Shown piece by piece: positions 22,405 to 33,961 of a DNA stretch of 64,000 nt. The notes beneath the pieces were generated by a model that was given only the letters and a program-made list of their open reading frames with translations, was not told where the DNA came from and did no database searches. A program made the translations under genes and the position numbers. The stretch is from Clusia tigrina (lineage: Eukaryota; Arthropoda; Insecta; Diptera; Clusiidae), in NCBI GenBank assembly GCA_920105625.2, contig OV050032.1, positions 133,405,897-133,469,896 on the forward strand. Reading direction: 5' to 3'. Positions within the stretch are counted from its first letter, which is position 1. Every line of letters starts with the position of its first letter.

Positions 22405-22562
22405 CTAATTCTGAAGCGATTATATTGCAGAGAAGCTTCTTCCCATTATTTGTTGGTCCAATCAAGCAAAGTGATTTAGCTTTATCGATGCTAAATTCTC
22501 CCATACCCAGCATGCAATCCTGTACAACCATTTTGATGTCACCTTTAGCAGGAGCTAAAATT
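22405..22562 (-). CDS. single exon of an AAA-type P-loop protein, DRC11/IQCA1-like
   Basis: The minus strand has a strong acceptor (TTTTTTCAG, to 22563), a 158-bp open exon and a strong donor (GTAAGT from 22404). Between them lie about 52 codons in one frame, including VVQDCMLGMGEFSIDKAKSL and CLIGPTNNGKKLLCNIIASE. GPTNNGKK is a Walker A-like loop with K where S or T is usual. That variant, with a KSLLLxGPxGxGKK context, is what I recall from IQCA1 (DRC11), a nexin-dynein regulatory complex subunit of cilia and sperm tails. No stop, frame change or element similarity is seen. The identity is memory-based. Other P-loop proteins are possible. No other exon was found in the window. Confidence 0.55.
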
Positions 22563-22565
22563 CTG

Positions 22566-23067
22566 AAAAAATTTAAGAAATTTAATTAAATGTGTTAAAC
22601 AAATTTATTAATAAATATTTCTGTTTTGCATATATCAATGGAATAAGGTGTGTTTAATTATTAGATGTCGAAGTATTCAAAAACTATAGTCATTTCGGAC
22701 AACCCACTGTCCTCTACAGGCTCTACAAAAATACCATATCCTCAAGAAAACGGGCAGAAAGCCCCAACTGACAATTCCTAAGAGAGCACTTTAAGGAACT
22801 TTATCAAAATAAACAATGAGTTTTTGAAAAATAAGAATCTGTGGCTACAGGCCATTCTTTCTAAACCATGATTACTCTTAAAATTTGAACTTCATAAAAA
22901 TGAACTTCAAATATTTTAAAATAACTTAAAATTGATATTGTGGTAATATCTGACCATTTGACAAGGTTCAAGCAGTTCGACGGATATAAGCTATATGAAA
23001 ATAAATATCCTGAAGGATAAGCACGTAGTGAATCTGGATTTCTTCCACTAAATAGAATAAAGCACTA
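22566..23067. other. non-element sequence upstream of the exon
   Basis: No second exon is recognised. The second copy of the direct repeat starts at 22657. A short minus-strand frame ending ..SEMTIVFEYFDI* near 22670-22720 parallels ..FEYFAIQ* in the first repeat copy, suggesting both come from the end of some repeated coding sequence. Confidence 0.4.
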
Positions 23068-23343
23068 TGTTTGTACTAGCACTATATTTAATTATAAATA
23101 CTCTTATTTTAGTAATATTTAAGTCTCCTAATATAACATTGTTTAACTCTCTTAGTTTAACTTAACTCCCTCTCTCTCTCTCCTCCTTTAATTCTGATTA
23201 TGTATATTTGATGTATTAGCATAGCTTGCACTGTACAAATAAAATTCTCCCCAGTTGATCATATACCTTAAGCACACGTAGTTGCAGTGTTTTATTATCG
23301 GTCGTGTACTTTAAAAATTGAAGGCTTACCATTCCCATAAACA
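23068..23343 (+). repeat. BEL-1 5' LTR
   Basis: It matches the 3' LTR closely but lacks about 25 bp near its end: after AAAAATTGAA it goes straight to GGCTTACC. AATAAA at 23238-23243 and a CT repeat near 23172 are kept. Confidence 0.9.
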
Positions 23344-23345
23344 TT

Positions 23346-23363
23346 TGGTGACCCCGACGTGAT
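23346..23363 (+). other. BEL-1 primer binding site, tRNA-Trp
   Basis: TGGTGACCCCGACGTGAT is complementary to the last 18 bases of tRNA-Trp including CCA. It starts two bases after the 5' LTR. Confidence 0.85.
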
Positions 23364-23942
23364 ATCGGTTGCGTTTGTTTCGTTTAATTCGTTTTTTTTT
23401 TTTGGGTTGGGTATTCCAACGGGCATTTACTTGGTCGGAACTTTTCCTGCTAAAATTGGTTGGCTAGAGAATAAACCGACGCCTTCTTTTTGACTTTGTG
23501 TGACCTTCGGGGATAATTGGGGATTCAAACACTTGGTTTGATTCTCATATTAAACATCATCTGCTCGCTGCCGCTGCCGATGCCAGCCCAATTTCGCTTA
23601 CTTCGTTTAGTTTTCATTCCCGATTCATATATTGCTTTCTCGCTGCTTCGTTTAGTGTCGCTACAGTTGTGTTCGGTCAATTTCGCTGCAATCGTGCTGC
23701 TACCTATATTGTCATATTAATTGATTATTTTGTGATCGTGACTTTCTATAACACAGTTTTTAGTGTTCGGACATTCGGTTTAATAAGTTCATTAAACGTG
23801 TGCATTTAAATGCAAGGCTTAAAATAATTACCTAAAGTTTAGAGGCAAAATAAATACGGTTTCGGACATAATGCATAGACTATATCGGTACTTTTCGTTC
23901 ATCATATCGGTTTGTGATTTTTAGTTTACAGCAATTATTACC

Positions 23943-25140
23943 ATGTCAAGATCAAAGAAAGGTCGACATTCCGTGTCAAATCTAGCGGTTCTGGAAACGG
24001 TTAATAAAAATCATATGTTCTTGGCGCGTAAAAGTGCATGGTTCATCTCGCAATTGCAGTTAATACAGAAGGGACTAACTGAAATTGCGTTACGTTCATC
24101 TGATAAATTACTGCTTTCCATCAAATTGGAGCAGCTCAATCGATTGCTAGAGCAGTTTGGAGACGTGCAATCTGAATTGGAGATGGAGGACCATGAAGAA
24201 ATTAAGAGTGATGCTCGATGCCAATTTTTTGAATACTTTTCAGAGATTAAATCTGCGATTGCCAAAGAGCTAAAGGAGCATGCGTCCTCAGGTCCGATGG
24301 CATCTACTCCCAAGACAGTTTTCAGTGGAGGCTCAGATGTTTCAAGCTGTAAAACTTCGTATTTGCCGAAGGGAGAGTTGCCACGTTTCAATGGTACGAT
24401 CACTGAGTGGCTTGACTTTTGGTCATTGTTTGAAACAATAATTGGCAACCATCAAAATTTAAAGGGCGTGGAAAAATTCCAGCATTTAAAATCTTGTTTG
24501 GTGGAACAGCGATGGATGTCATTCGGTCATTGGAAATAAATTACCAAAATTATATTAATGCGTTAACTTTGCTAAAATCTAGACTTGATATTAAACGCTT
24601 TCAGTTTCAGACACATGTTAAGGAAATTTTCAACCTAGAGACGGTTCGTGATGAATCTGCCATTGGTTTAAGGCAATGTGTGATAAGATTAAATCTCACC
24701 TTCGAGCCTTGTACTCTATTGCCGGTCGAGATGAACTTCTTGATAGTTTGCTCATATATCTGGTTAACAGCAAGGTCGATGCTGGAACCAGAGCGAAGTG
24801 GAAGGAGGAATCTCCTTCGCACGGCATACCAACGTGGGAATCTATGGTGGAGTTCCTGGAGAAGAGATGCCGGATAATGGAAGGTATAACTGCAGCCTCG
24901 GTAAGCCAGACACCAAGCAAGCAGGTGGGTATTAAACATGCGTTCGTCACAGTTCATCCTAAGCAACCTTGCACATTTTGCGATGTAAGGGAGCATGCAA
25001 TTACTTCCTGTCCGCCTTTTTTAAATCTATCTCCAACATTACGTTTTAGAGAAGCCAAAAGACTTCAGCTGTGCATAAATTGTTTGCAGCGTGGGCATAT
25101 TAAAAAAAATTGCAAATCTGTCTCTTGCAAGCAGTGCTAA
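23943..25140 (+). pseudogene. BEL-1 gag
   Basis: The ATG at 23943 opens a frame with a coiled, charged N-terminus and the BEL gag core LPRFNGTITEWLDFWSLFE. Frame changes near 24497 and 24670 are needed to reach HLRALYSIAGRDELLDSLL and GIPTWESMVEFLEKRC. The nucleocapsid has CTFCDVREHAITSC and CINCLQRGHIKKNC knuckles, then CKQC and a TAA (25138-25140) in the middle of the third knuckle, just before SKHHTLLHF. This TAA is in the same frame as the pol that follows, as expected for a single gag-pol polyprotein. A 580-bp leader without coding sequence precedes it. Confidence 0.85.
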
Positions 25141-28100
25141 TCTAAGCATCATACACTATTACATTTTGATCGCATTGCTTCGCCTCAAGCTGCTGCTGTA
25201 ATATCAAATTGTTGTAACCTTTCTGCTCCTGCCCATAATTCACAGGCAGCCCTGGTGTCAAGTTCACTTCTGAAATCTCAGCTTGCCACATCAAGCGCAA
25301 TGCCTGAAGATTTTATTTTTCTCGCTACTGCAATTGTGTTTTTGAAACCAAGAACAGGAAACCCGATTCCATTCAGAGCAATCCTTGATTGAGCGTCACA
25401 ATTACATTTTATAACAAATCGTGCCGCTAGTCAGCTACAACTCAAAAGAACCAAATCAAAAGCCCAAGTGTCTGGAATTGGCGAAAGGGATTTTGTTGCT
25501 GACCAATCTGTTGATATCTGTTTTCAGTCTCATGATGGTGGTTATCATACCTCAATCACAGCCGTTGCCATTCCTTCGATCACCGACCATCAACCCAATA
25601 TCTCTTTAAATGCAACATCTTGGAATATCCCTTCAAATATAACTCGAGCCGACCGAACATTCTTCAAATCTCAGCGTGTGGACATTTTGATTGGAGCCGG
25701 ACTCTTCTTTGATTTGATGTGCGTCGGCCAAATTCGATTGAGCCCAACTTTACCACTCCTTCAGAAAACGAAGTTAGGCTGGATTGTATGTGGTGGAAGA
25801 CAACCTTCCACTAGTAAAATTTTATCTTTCGCAGTCGTCGATAAACGTGCTTCAGAAAACGATTCTGATGGCTCTTTAGAGCAGCTATTAAGGAGCTTTT
25901 GGGAGGTAGAGCATTTTATTGAGACTGAGCGTAAGGCTACTAATGAAAGCTCTGAGTGCGAATTGCACTTCAAAAACAATGTTAAACGTTTAAGTTCTGG
26001 CGAGTACTCTGTGCGTCTTCCCACAAAATATAGCATTGACCTCTTTGGTGAATCGGATCAGCAAGCATTATTGCGCTTCAATTCTTTAGAAAGAAAGCTT
26101 CTTCGAAACACTGAATTACGAATTCAATACTCATCATTTATTAAGGAGTACAGAAATTTAAATCACATGTCACTTGCCGACGATTGTTACCTTGGCACTC
26201 CAACGTATTTTTTGCCTCATCATTGTGTTTTGAAGTCAGACAGCACAACAACAAAATTGCGAGTTGTGTTTGATGCGTCGGCATCAACTTCCACTGGCTA
26301 TTCGCTTAACGATTTGCTGCTGGCTGGACCTACAATCCAGCCAAATCTTTTCAGTATTCTATTACGCTTCCGAACCTTTGAGATCGCTCTAACAGGAGAT
26401 ATATGCAAAATGTACAGATGTGTACGAATGCAGCATCCTGACAATTTTCTTCAATGCATTTTATGGCGTGACTCTCCAGAGGAAAATATACAAATATATA
26501 AGTTAGATACGGTCACATACGGTACCAAATCGGCGGCATTTTTGTCTATTCGTACCATGCATCAATTAGCTTATGATGAAGAGCGAGTTCTGCCAATCGG
26601 TGCAGAGGCAGTTCGCAGAGATTTCTATGTTGACGACCTCATTTCAGGAGGAAATTCTGAAGACGAAGTCACGGAGATTATGCGTCAAACAACTGAGCTC
26701 CTTAATAAAGGAAATTTCAAATTAAGAAAATGGTGTTCCAACAATTCTAAGGTGCTAAACCAAGTTCCAGAAGAAGATAAAGAAAAATATTTGAGATTTA
26801 GTGATGGGAGCGACGTGACCAAAACTCTTGGCTTGGTATGGGATCCTGTGGCAGATTCTTTCTTGTTTTCATTCATGCCACACTCACTTCCGGGTAAAGT
26901 GACAAAACGATCGGTATTGTCCACCATTGCCCGATTTTATGACCCATTAGGCTTGATTGGTCCTGTCATCACTAAGGCCAAAATCTTGCTTCAACAACTA
27001 TGGAAGGACAAGGTAGACTGGGACGCGAGCTTACCCCAGACACTTTATTCAACTTGGGTAAATTTATTGGAAGAATTTAAAACAGTATAGAGTTCTAAAT
27101 TTCGTCGCTTTGTTGCCATGCTCGAAGGTGGAAGTTCATGCATTTTGTGATGCAAGCCTGTTGGCATATGGTGTGTGCATTTACATTCGAATACAAAATA
27201 AGAATGGAATCAATGTAGATTTACTTTGTTCGAAATCACGAGTTTCACCACAAAAAACCCTGACAGTCCCAAAACTAGAGTTATCTGCAGCTATGCTCCT
27301 ATCGGAACTTGTAAGCTCAATTTCAAAATTAGGAATTTTTGAATGTGATTTTCATTGCTGGTCAGATTCCATGGTGGTATTATCATGGTTACGAAATGAA
27401 CCGTCAGATTTCACAGTATTCGTTTCAAATAGAGTAAATAATATTCAAATTCTCACTGCAGGAATGAAATGGCATTTTGTACCAACCGCAATGAATCCTG
27501 CAGATATCCTGTCAAGGGGATCCACACCACGTGAATTACTGAAATGTTTGGAAGCATGGCCCTCCTTTTCTTCAAGGCGATCGAGATACGTGGCCAGATT
27601 CCCCAGGTTATGTTAAAGAACTACCCGAGAAGCGCAAGAATATTTTGCTTTCAACATCAAACATGTTTGGAAAGCTGCAACGAGTATTCGGCTATATTTA
27701 CAAATTTACTTCGCGAGGCAAGGACCGAAGGGGTCCACTTACAGTAGAGGATGTTCATCAAGGCACATATTTATTGATTCGAATGGTACAACAAAGGCAC
27801 TTCCCAGATTACAAAATACTCAAATCTGGTAGTCGCTTAGCATCATCTAGCAAAATCTGCTCTCTCACACCATTTTTAGATAGCTTTGGTTTAATGCGAG
27901 TGAGAGGACGCCTCCAGCATTCAGCTCTGGACTTTGAATCGAAGCATCCAATTATATTGCCCCAAGGGCATCCTGTTACAAATTCGATAATAGAATTCTT
28001 TCATCGCAAATTATTGCTTGCAGGGTCGCAGGCATCATTAGCCGCAGTTCGTCTGCAATATTGGCCAGTAGGTGGTCGCAAGGTAGTAAGCCACATCATT

Positions 28101-29113
28101 AATAAGTGTATCAGGTGCTTTCACGTACGGCCTAGGTTAACGGAGCACATCATGGGAGATTTACCGGAAGGAAGAGTAAAGGCAAACAGAGCCTTTCTAG
28201 TGACTGGTACGGACTTTTGTGGGCCATTTTACTATCGGTCTGAAGTTCGGAATAGACCACCAATAAAATGTTACGTCTGCCTATTTATTTGCTTTTCTAC
28301 AAAGGCTGTCCACTTGGAACTGGTAAAGGATTTGTCTACTCCAGCATTCTTGGCAGCTCTACGCCGTTTTACATGCACTCGAGGAAAACCGAAAACCATT
28401 TGGTCAGACAACGCAAAAAATTTCGTAGGGGCGAAAAATGAATTGGTTTCTCTAAAAAGGTTGTTCTTCAATGGGACACACTTAAGGACAGTTGAGCAGC
28501 AATGCCTCAGCGATGGAATTGATTGGAAATGCATACCACCTAGATCTCCACATTTCGGCTATTAAAATCGCCAAGTTTCATTTATATCGAGCTGTCGGTT
28601 CAAACATTCTAGATTTCGAAGAGCTCCGCACTCTTGTGTCAAATTGTAAATTCACGTCCTCTTTGTCCCCATTTCAGAAAATCCTGACGATTTATACGTA
28701 CTAACTCCTGCCCATTTTCTTCACCGCTATAATAGAACCGGATGTCACTCCTTTGAATTTCAATCGATTAAATCGTTGGCAACGCGTTTGCTATATGCAG
28801 CAACAATTTTGGAGAAAATGGAGTTTGGAGTAATTAACTCTTCTGCAGCAAAGAACCCAATGGCAACACTCTTCAGCAAATCTACAAGTGGGAGCTCTTG
28901 TTTTGATAAAGGACGAAAATATTCCACCATTAAAGTGGCAAAAACCAAGAGTAGCTGAAACAATTAAGGGTGATGACAATGTTGTTCGTGTGGCGGTTCT
29001 TCGCACATCAAGTGGTATACACAAACGAGCCGTGACCAAACTATGCTGCCTTCCCATAGATCCTGGCAATGTTGAAAGCGTGAACCTTCCAACGGGGGGA
29101 GGATGTTCGCAGT
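25141..29113 (+). pseudogene. BEL-1 pol (protease, RT, RNase H, integrase)
   Basis: The frame from gag continues to 27090. The protease site reads FRAILD*ASQ, where TGA (25390-25392) replaces the S/T after the catalytic D. RT has KLRVVFDASAST, LTGDICKMYR and the catalytic YVDDLISGG. After frame changes come RNase H (27110-27616, HAFCDASLLAYGV, PKLELSAAML, WSDSMVVLSWL) and integrase (27645-28565 and beyond, zinc-binding HR..IIKC..C-like HIINKCIRCFHVRP, GTDFCGPFYY, KTIWSDNAKNFVGA). A stop after PPRSPHFGY ends that frame; the C-terminal tail VGALVLIKDENIPPLKW lies near 28890-28940. At least four lesions make it inactive, though domain order and length are complete. Confidence 0.88.
29094..29103 (+). 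other. BEL-1 polypurine tract
   Basis: GGGGGGAGGA lies directly before the 3' LTR, in the position used to prime plus-strand DNA. Confidence 0.75.
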
Positions 29114-29403
29114 AGCACTATATTTAATTATAAATACTCTTATTTTAGTAATATTTAAGTCTCTTAATATAATAATGTTAAACTCTCTTAATTTAAGTTA
29201 ACTCCCTCTCTCTCTCTCTCCTCCTTTAATTCTGATTATGTATATTTGATGTATTAGCATAGCTTGCACTGTACAAATAAAATTCTCCCCAGTTGATCAT
29301 ATACCTTAAGCACATGTAGTTGCAGTGTTTTATTATCGGTCGTGTACTTTAAAAATTGAATAGTTCAAGCGGTTTGTAAAAAGGCTCACCATTCCCCTAA
29401 ACA
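29104..29403 (+). repeat. BEL-1 3' LTR
   Basis: The 300-bp LTR starts TGTTCGCAGTAGCAC and ends CCTAAACA. It keeps the segment around TAGTTCAAGCGGTTTG that the 5' LTR lost. Confidence 0.9.
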
Positions 29404-30640
29404 CACTGTGAACTAGAAAAATATGGTTTTTCATTGTACTTCGATCATCAGAGATCTTTCACTGAAAGGCGATTTTTCCCCAAGCATTTTTTTTAATTAT
29501 GTCTCGGAAATCAACAGCGCACCAATTATGAATCCTCCGAGGGATCGAATCTGTCCATCCAGACAACTACGCTAACTGCAGGTGGTGAACTGACTGATCA
29601 AATTCTGTCCATGTACTGTCTCATTCCACCACACTCTAATCAGCTCTGTCTCATTATTACCCCTACTTTGTTCCGTTAAGTTCTCTCTCTCTCTCTGTTT
29701 TTTATTACATTTCAGTGGTGTCATAGTACATTGCTTCTGTGGCGTGTTAGAAATAGCTATAAGATCTGCCAAAAAAATTGTTTCAATAATTCTTCTTCTT
29801 CTTCTAAAAAATTATTACGGTGGCATAACCACACATACGCAATTGCAACTACTGTTGCAACTTGTCTTGTCAATAATTTCGTTACAAGAATAATCTAAAG
29901 ATATTAATATTACAATTATTATTACATTTTACATCATAATTAATTATGACTGCAAGGGATTGGCAAATAAGAACTAGCTAGGGAGACTTTTGACTCGAGG
30001 GAATACATTTCTTATAAACAAGCATTTTTGCACCAAGCCCTGGGCAGGATTACCTAAAGATAATCTAAAAGTAATGTATGAAAAAATAAAAATAAGGTGA
30101 AAGTGGTAAAACTTGCTCTCCATATTTAAAGCAAAAATTTAAATCCTATACGAAGGAGCTACAGGAACTGATTAATATGTACAAAGAAAGAAAAGGACAT
30201 TCAGGCCAATCTCAAATCTTTATCACCCATCTGACAAATAGATTACTCTTTGTGGTGTTCAATGAAAAATTATGAGACCCCGGGTGATTTGACAAGCTTC
30301 AATTCAGGATGGAAGTCACAACTGGATCCTAGGAAAAAAATCAAAGATAAGTATTAGAATCAATATTATATTGTTCAACATCAGAGCTGTAAAGAATTTC
30401 TATCAATTTGACTGCAATCGCTTAAAAATGAAATTAATGATTGCCTCATTTTTATTGCAGTTACTAACGCCCCATTCATTTATGATTTAAAAAGAATAAA
30501 TCATAATTCATTTTTATTATTGATTTCAAATCAAAATTTGAAAATATTGATTTAACTCATTGAAAGTGTTGGAGATTAATCCGAGACATAAGAAATCTTA
30601 ACGGAGCGTTTTGTGGGTGCATCAGGGCGCTGGGCTCGGT
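29404..30640. other. unassigned sequence between BEL-1 and Gypsy remnant
   Basis: No confident gene. It contains CT-rich (29680-29700) and TTC (29791-29806) simple repeats. The frame near 30150-30300 (KELQELINMYKERKGH, then FITHLTNRLLF) looks like a coding relic, but I do not recognise it. The 5' LTR of the following Gypsy element was expected here and was not found. Confidence 0.45.
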
Positions 30641-33119
30641 TAAAGTAAATAACAGCGAGATCAGGTGTATGAGTTTTAGAATGCAAGCAGTGGAGTTTTA
30701 TAAGGAAGGTGTCCCGGCAGATGGGATAATTGGGCGCGATAATCTTTGGTTCCACAACATATTGGATGCATTGGATAAAGACTTATCGTTTTTTTATAAA
30801 AGTAAAGAGCCGGGAAAGAGCCGTGAATAAGGATAGGAATAGTATTTCGGAATTGATTGCCGCTAAGTCAACGAAAGTAATTACTCTCCATATAAAAACG
30901 AAACTTCGGATTGTGATTTTGCATAAGCAGCGGTTGGCGGAGGGTGTATAAATGGAAGGTGTATGCTTGCGTACTAAATGCATCAGAAGAGGACTATTAC
31001 GGATTATCGGATAATCAAATTAAGCTGTTAGACGTAAGAAAAAGTTTGGGGAGAGTACTAGAATCACTTCAGTTAGACTCAAGCGTAAACTCAGTGGAGA
31101 AAGCCTCCATAGAAGCCATTTGTGCGAAAGCGCCCAAATTTCATATACAGCGTATGTAGATACTCAAAGATGAGGTAAATAGACAAGTTCAAGGAATGTT
31201 ACAGGATAACATAATTTCACAAAGTACCTCGATTTGGAAGTCACCAATAATTCTTGTGTCAAAGAAGGGGAGTGGTTTGGTCAGATAAATTGGAGAATGG
31301 TCACAGATTTTTGAAAATCTAACGATGCCACTATCGAAACGATAGATGAAATCCTGGAACAATTGGGACACAGTAGATATATTTGTATTCTTGATTTAGC
31401 AAGTGGCTACCAGTGGGTGCTGGTGGATAACCGAGACAAGCAGAAACCCGCTTTTTGTACCAGTCCATGACATTATGAGATAAAACAGGATGCCGTTTGG
31501 GTTAACAGGAGCACCGTCTACATGAACCATGTGCTAGCAGGCTTAAAAGGGTTAAATTGTATTCTGTATATCAATGATATTGTAATCTATGCGAAGAGCT
31601 TGCAGCAGCATTCCCATTGCTTATGTATTCTGCTCCAGAGGTAGTTTACCTGGGCCATCGTTGTTCAGAGTGAGGAGCACTGCCTGACCCGCAGAAGGTG
31701 GAATATGCTCACAATCTAGCAATACCGAAAAAGAAAAAAGAAGTGCAAGCATTCTTTGGACTAGTGAACTAGTATAGACATTTCTTAAAAGGACTAGCCG
31801 GAATTCAGAAAGTTGCTATGTAAGGAAGCAAAGTTCGAATGGACAAAAAGAGCTGTCAAAAAGCATTCGAGAGGCTAAACAAAATAATTAGCTCCCAAAG
31901 TCAAGCCAACAATGCAGGTATTCTGCGAGAAGTCGATTAGAGACATTTTAAGTGCATATCTGCTGGGATACCCATTTAAAATTTATTCCAACCGCTGCCA
32001 GGCATAACGAGTCTTAAAGATCAGACCTCTTGGTTGGCAAGTTTTCGGGGAAATTGTCCGAATGAGTTCGAAATCATATACGAGTACAAGCCAAAGAAAA
32101 AGAATTAGAAAGCAGACGCTCTCAGTGGTATACCACAAGAGCAGAAGATATCTGTAGTTCAGACAAGAGCAAGGACAAGGGCTAACAACGAGTAGGAAAA
32201 ACAGCGAGATGAAACACCAAAAAGGCCAAGGGTTGAAATTGATGATAAGGCCATCAGCTAGAAGAGTGGAATGGCTGAGCAATGATGCTAACATTTTGAA
32301 GGTACTCAAAGGCTTCCATAATTCTCCTCTAGGTGGACACCAGAGTTCTTGGAATATATAAGAAAGGATAAGTAGAATATACGGTTGGATAGGTATGCTA
32401 AGAGACATTAAGAAATATGGAATAAGTTACCCAAAATGTGAAGCCAACAAGAGTTCGAGGCTGATAAAAAGGCATGAAGTATTGACAGATATACGAAGAC
32501 AACGTTCTGATAAGGTGCACATGGATATTGTAGGTATTCTACCTGAGACAGTTTCGAGAACATTTTAAAGTTACATGTTGATTTATCGAAGTACATGGCA
32601 TGGGTGGCAATACCCGACGCCGAGGCAAGTACGGTTGCCAAAGTATTTTTTGACGAGATTATGGCGCGGTATTGGTAACCGAAAACGGATCAAACTTCGT
32701 GTCAAAGTTGTTTTGCGAAGCATGTAAACTGTCAGTAATTAGAAAGTTGCACATTACACCTTATCATCTGCAAGCTAACGCGTGCTTAGAACGAAGCAAT
32801 CGACCTCTGTGCAGAATACGTGCGTAGTTTCGCTAAAGAGGATGGCTCAATTTGGGATCAGTAGCTGACGGCGGCCATGCATGTACATAACAACACTGCA
32901 CAGTGTCGTCGGGATGTCAACATATCAGCAAATCTGAAGCGCAAATATGCGCCAGTGTGCAATACTGATGTCTCAAATAAGTTACTCAAATTACAAGGAG
33001 CGCATGAATTATTTAGAGAAAACCAAGAAATGGCTATACGAGTAGCTAGAGAAGCATACAATACGGTTGTAAACTATGCCAATGTCTACAGAAGTGTGCC
33101 AATTTTACTAGATAAGTAA
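30640..33119 (+). pseudogene. Gypsy-type pol remnant (RT, RNase H region, integrase)
   Basis: A strongly decayed pol can be followed through three frames. The RT part has LKDEVNRQVQGMLQDNIIS, then ICILDLASGYQWVLVDN and the catalytic region LYINDIVIYAK, where N replaces the first D of the usual YxDD. Later stretches fit the RT-RNase H connection (31730-31900) and an integrase (32510-33119, ending FRENQEMAIRVAREAYNTVV and a stop at 33117-33119). Stops occur every few dozen codons. It is probably the 5' half of the env-bearing element whose 3' half is at 39922-43640, split by later insertions. Confidence 0.65.
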
Positions 33120-33356
33120 AATTACATAATAGGAATATTAGACCGGTCCTTATTTCTTTTTTCGAATTCGTATGACGGCAAGCGCTAAAACCATTTTATT
33201 TGATCCTAAAAATACACAAACAAAATTTGAGCTTGATTGGACAATATTTAGCCGTGCCCCCGCCAACAATTGTTTGTCATTCGTGATTATTGTTCTCTCA
33301 TTCGGAATAGCATTATCTTAGAGCTGTCAAACTAGTGTTTGGTAACCAAAGTTCAA

Positions 33357-33660
33357 AATCGATTATCGACTAATCGATCAACTATTTAGTTTTAGATTTT
33401 TTAATCGATTAATCGGGCATGAAAGTGGATTATATTCGATTAATCGATTATTTTTCTTACCATAAAAGCCACATGTGATTTTTGCTGAAAATCTTAAAAC
33501 GAAATTGATTTACCAATCACTATGCTATGCATATTTTTCTGTAAAACACCGTGTCCACTTAACGTGTTTAACACGTTCAACGTGTTTTGGGATGGAGACC
33601 AGGTGATTTTTGCCTCAAAACATGTTAAACATGTTAAACACCTTTAGTGGAAACACAGCC
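33357..33660. repeat. small palindromes and a foldback inside the DNA transposon
   Basis: ATCGATTAATCGAT-like palindromes lie at about 33357-33460. A foldback follows at 33548-33655: GTGTCCACTTAACGTGTTTA on the left pairs imperfectly with the block CATGTTAAACACCTTTAGTG before GAAACAC on the right, around a loop of about 25 bp. No coding sequence. Confidence 0.65.
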
Positions 33661-33961
33661 TAATTTCTTTGAACTCACAGTAAAAATGAGAAAAAGCACC
33701 GTGTTGTACTTCAATAGTAGTTAAAGATAAATGGCAGTCTCTCTCAATATTTCCTCTCTCGCTCTCTCAGATAATTTAGTTTGTTATTTTACTTTGTTAA
33801 CTTCACGCCGATAAAAACATCTGTTTGCTCATTTTGTATTGCAACTTTCACATGTGGAGATCGACAAAAAAAAAAGAGTTACATGAACAACAGACTCAAA
33901 GAGGTATACAATTAAGAATTTTTTATTTTAAGCAAATCAGAATTATTGTTGTAAAACAGGT

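Larger units (their letters stand above)
23068..29403 (+). mobile_element. BEL-1, full-length BEL/Pao LTR retrotransposon
   Basis: Two LTRs (23068-23343 and 29104-29403) starting TGTT and ending ACA bound a gag-pol region in BEL/Pao order: gag, protease, reverse transcriptase, RNase H, integrase. Flanks CACTA and CACTG are a likely 5-bp target duplication with one change. The primer site is next to the 5' LTR and a polypurine run precedes the 3' LTR. No env is present. Confidence 0.92.

Noticed and set aside
29572..29772. 66-codon minus-strand frame
   Set aside because: It is derived from a CT/GA-rich simple repeat region.
31983..32408. 141-codon hydrophobic minus-strand frame
   Set aside because: It lies antisense to the decayed Gypsy pol; the hydrophobicity comes from complementing A-rich codons.
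33400..33460. ATCGATTAATCGAT palindromes as homeodomain-type binding sites
   Set aside because: They lie in transposon DNA with other low-complexity AT palindromes; no independent support.
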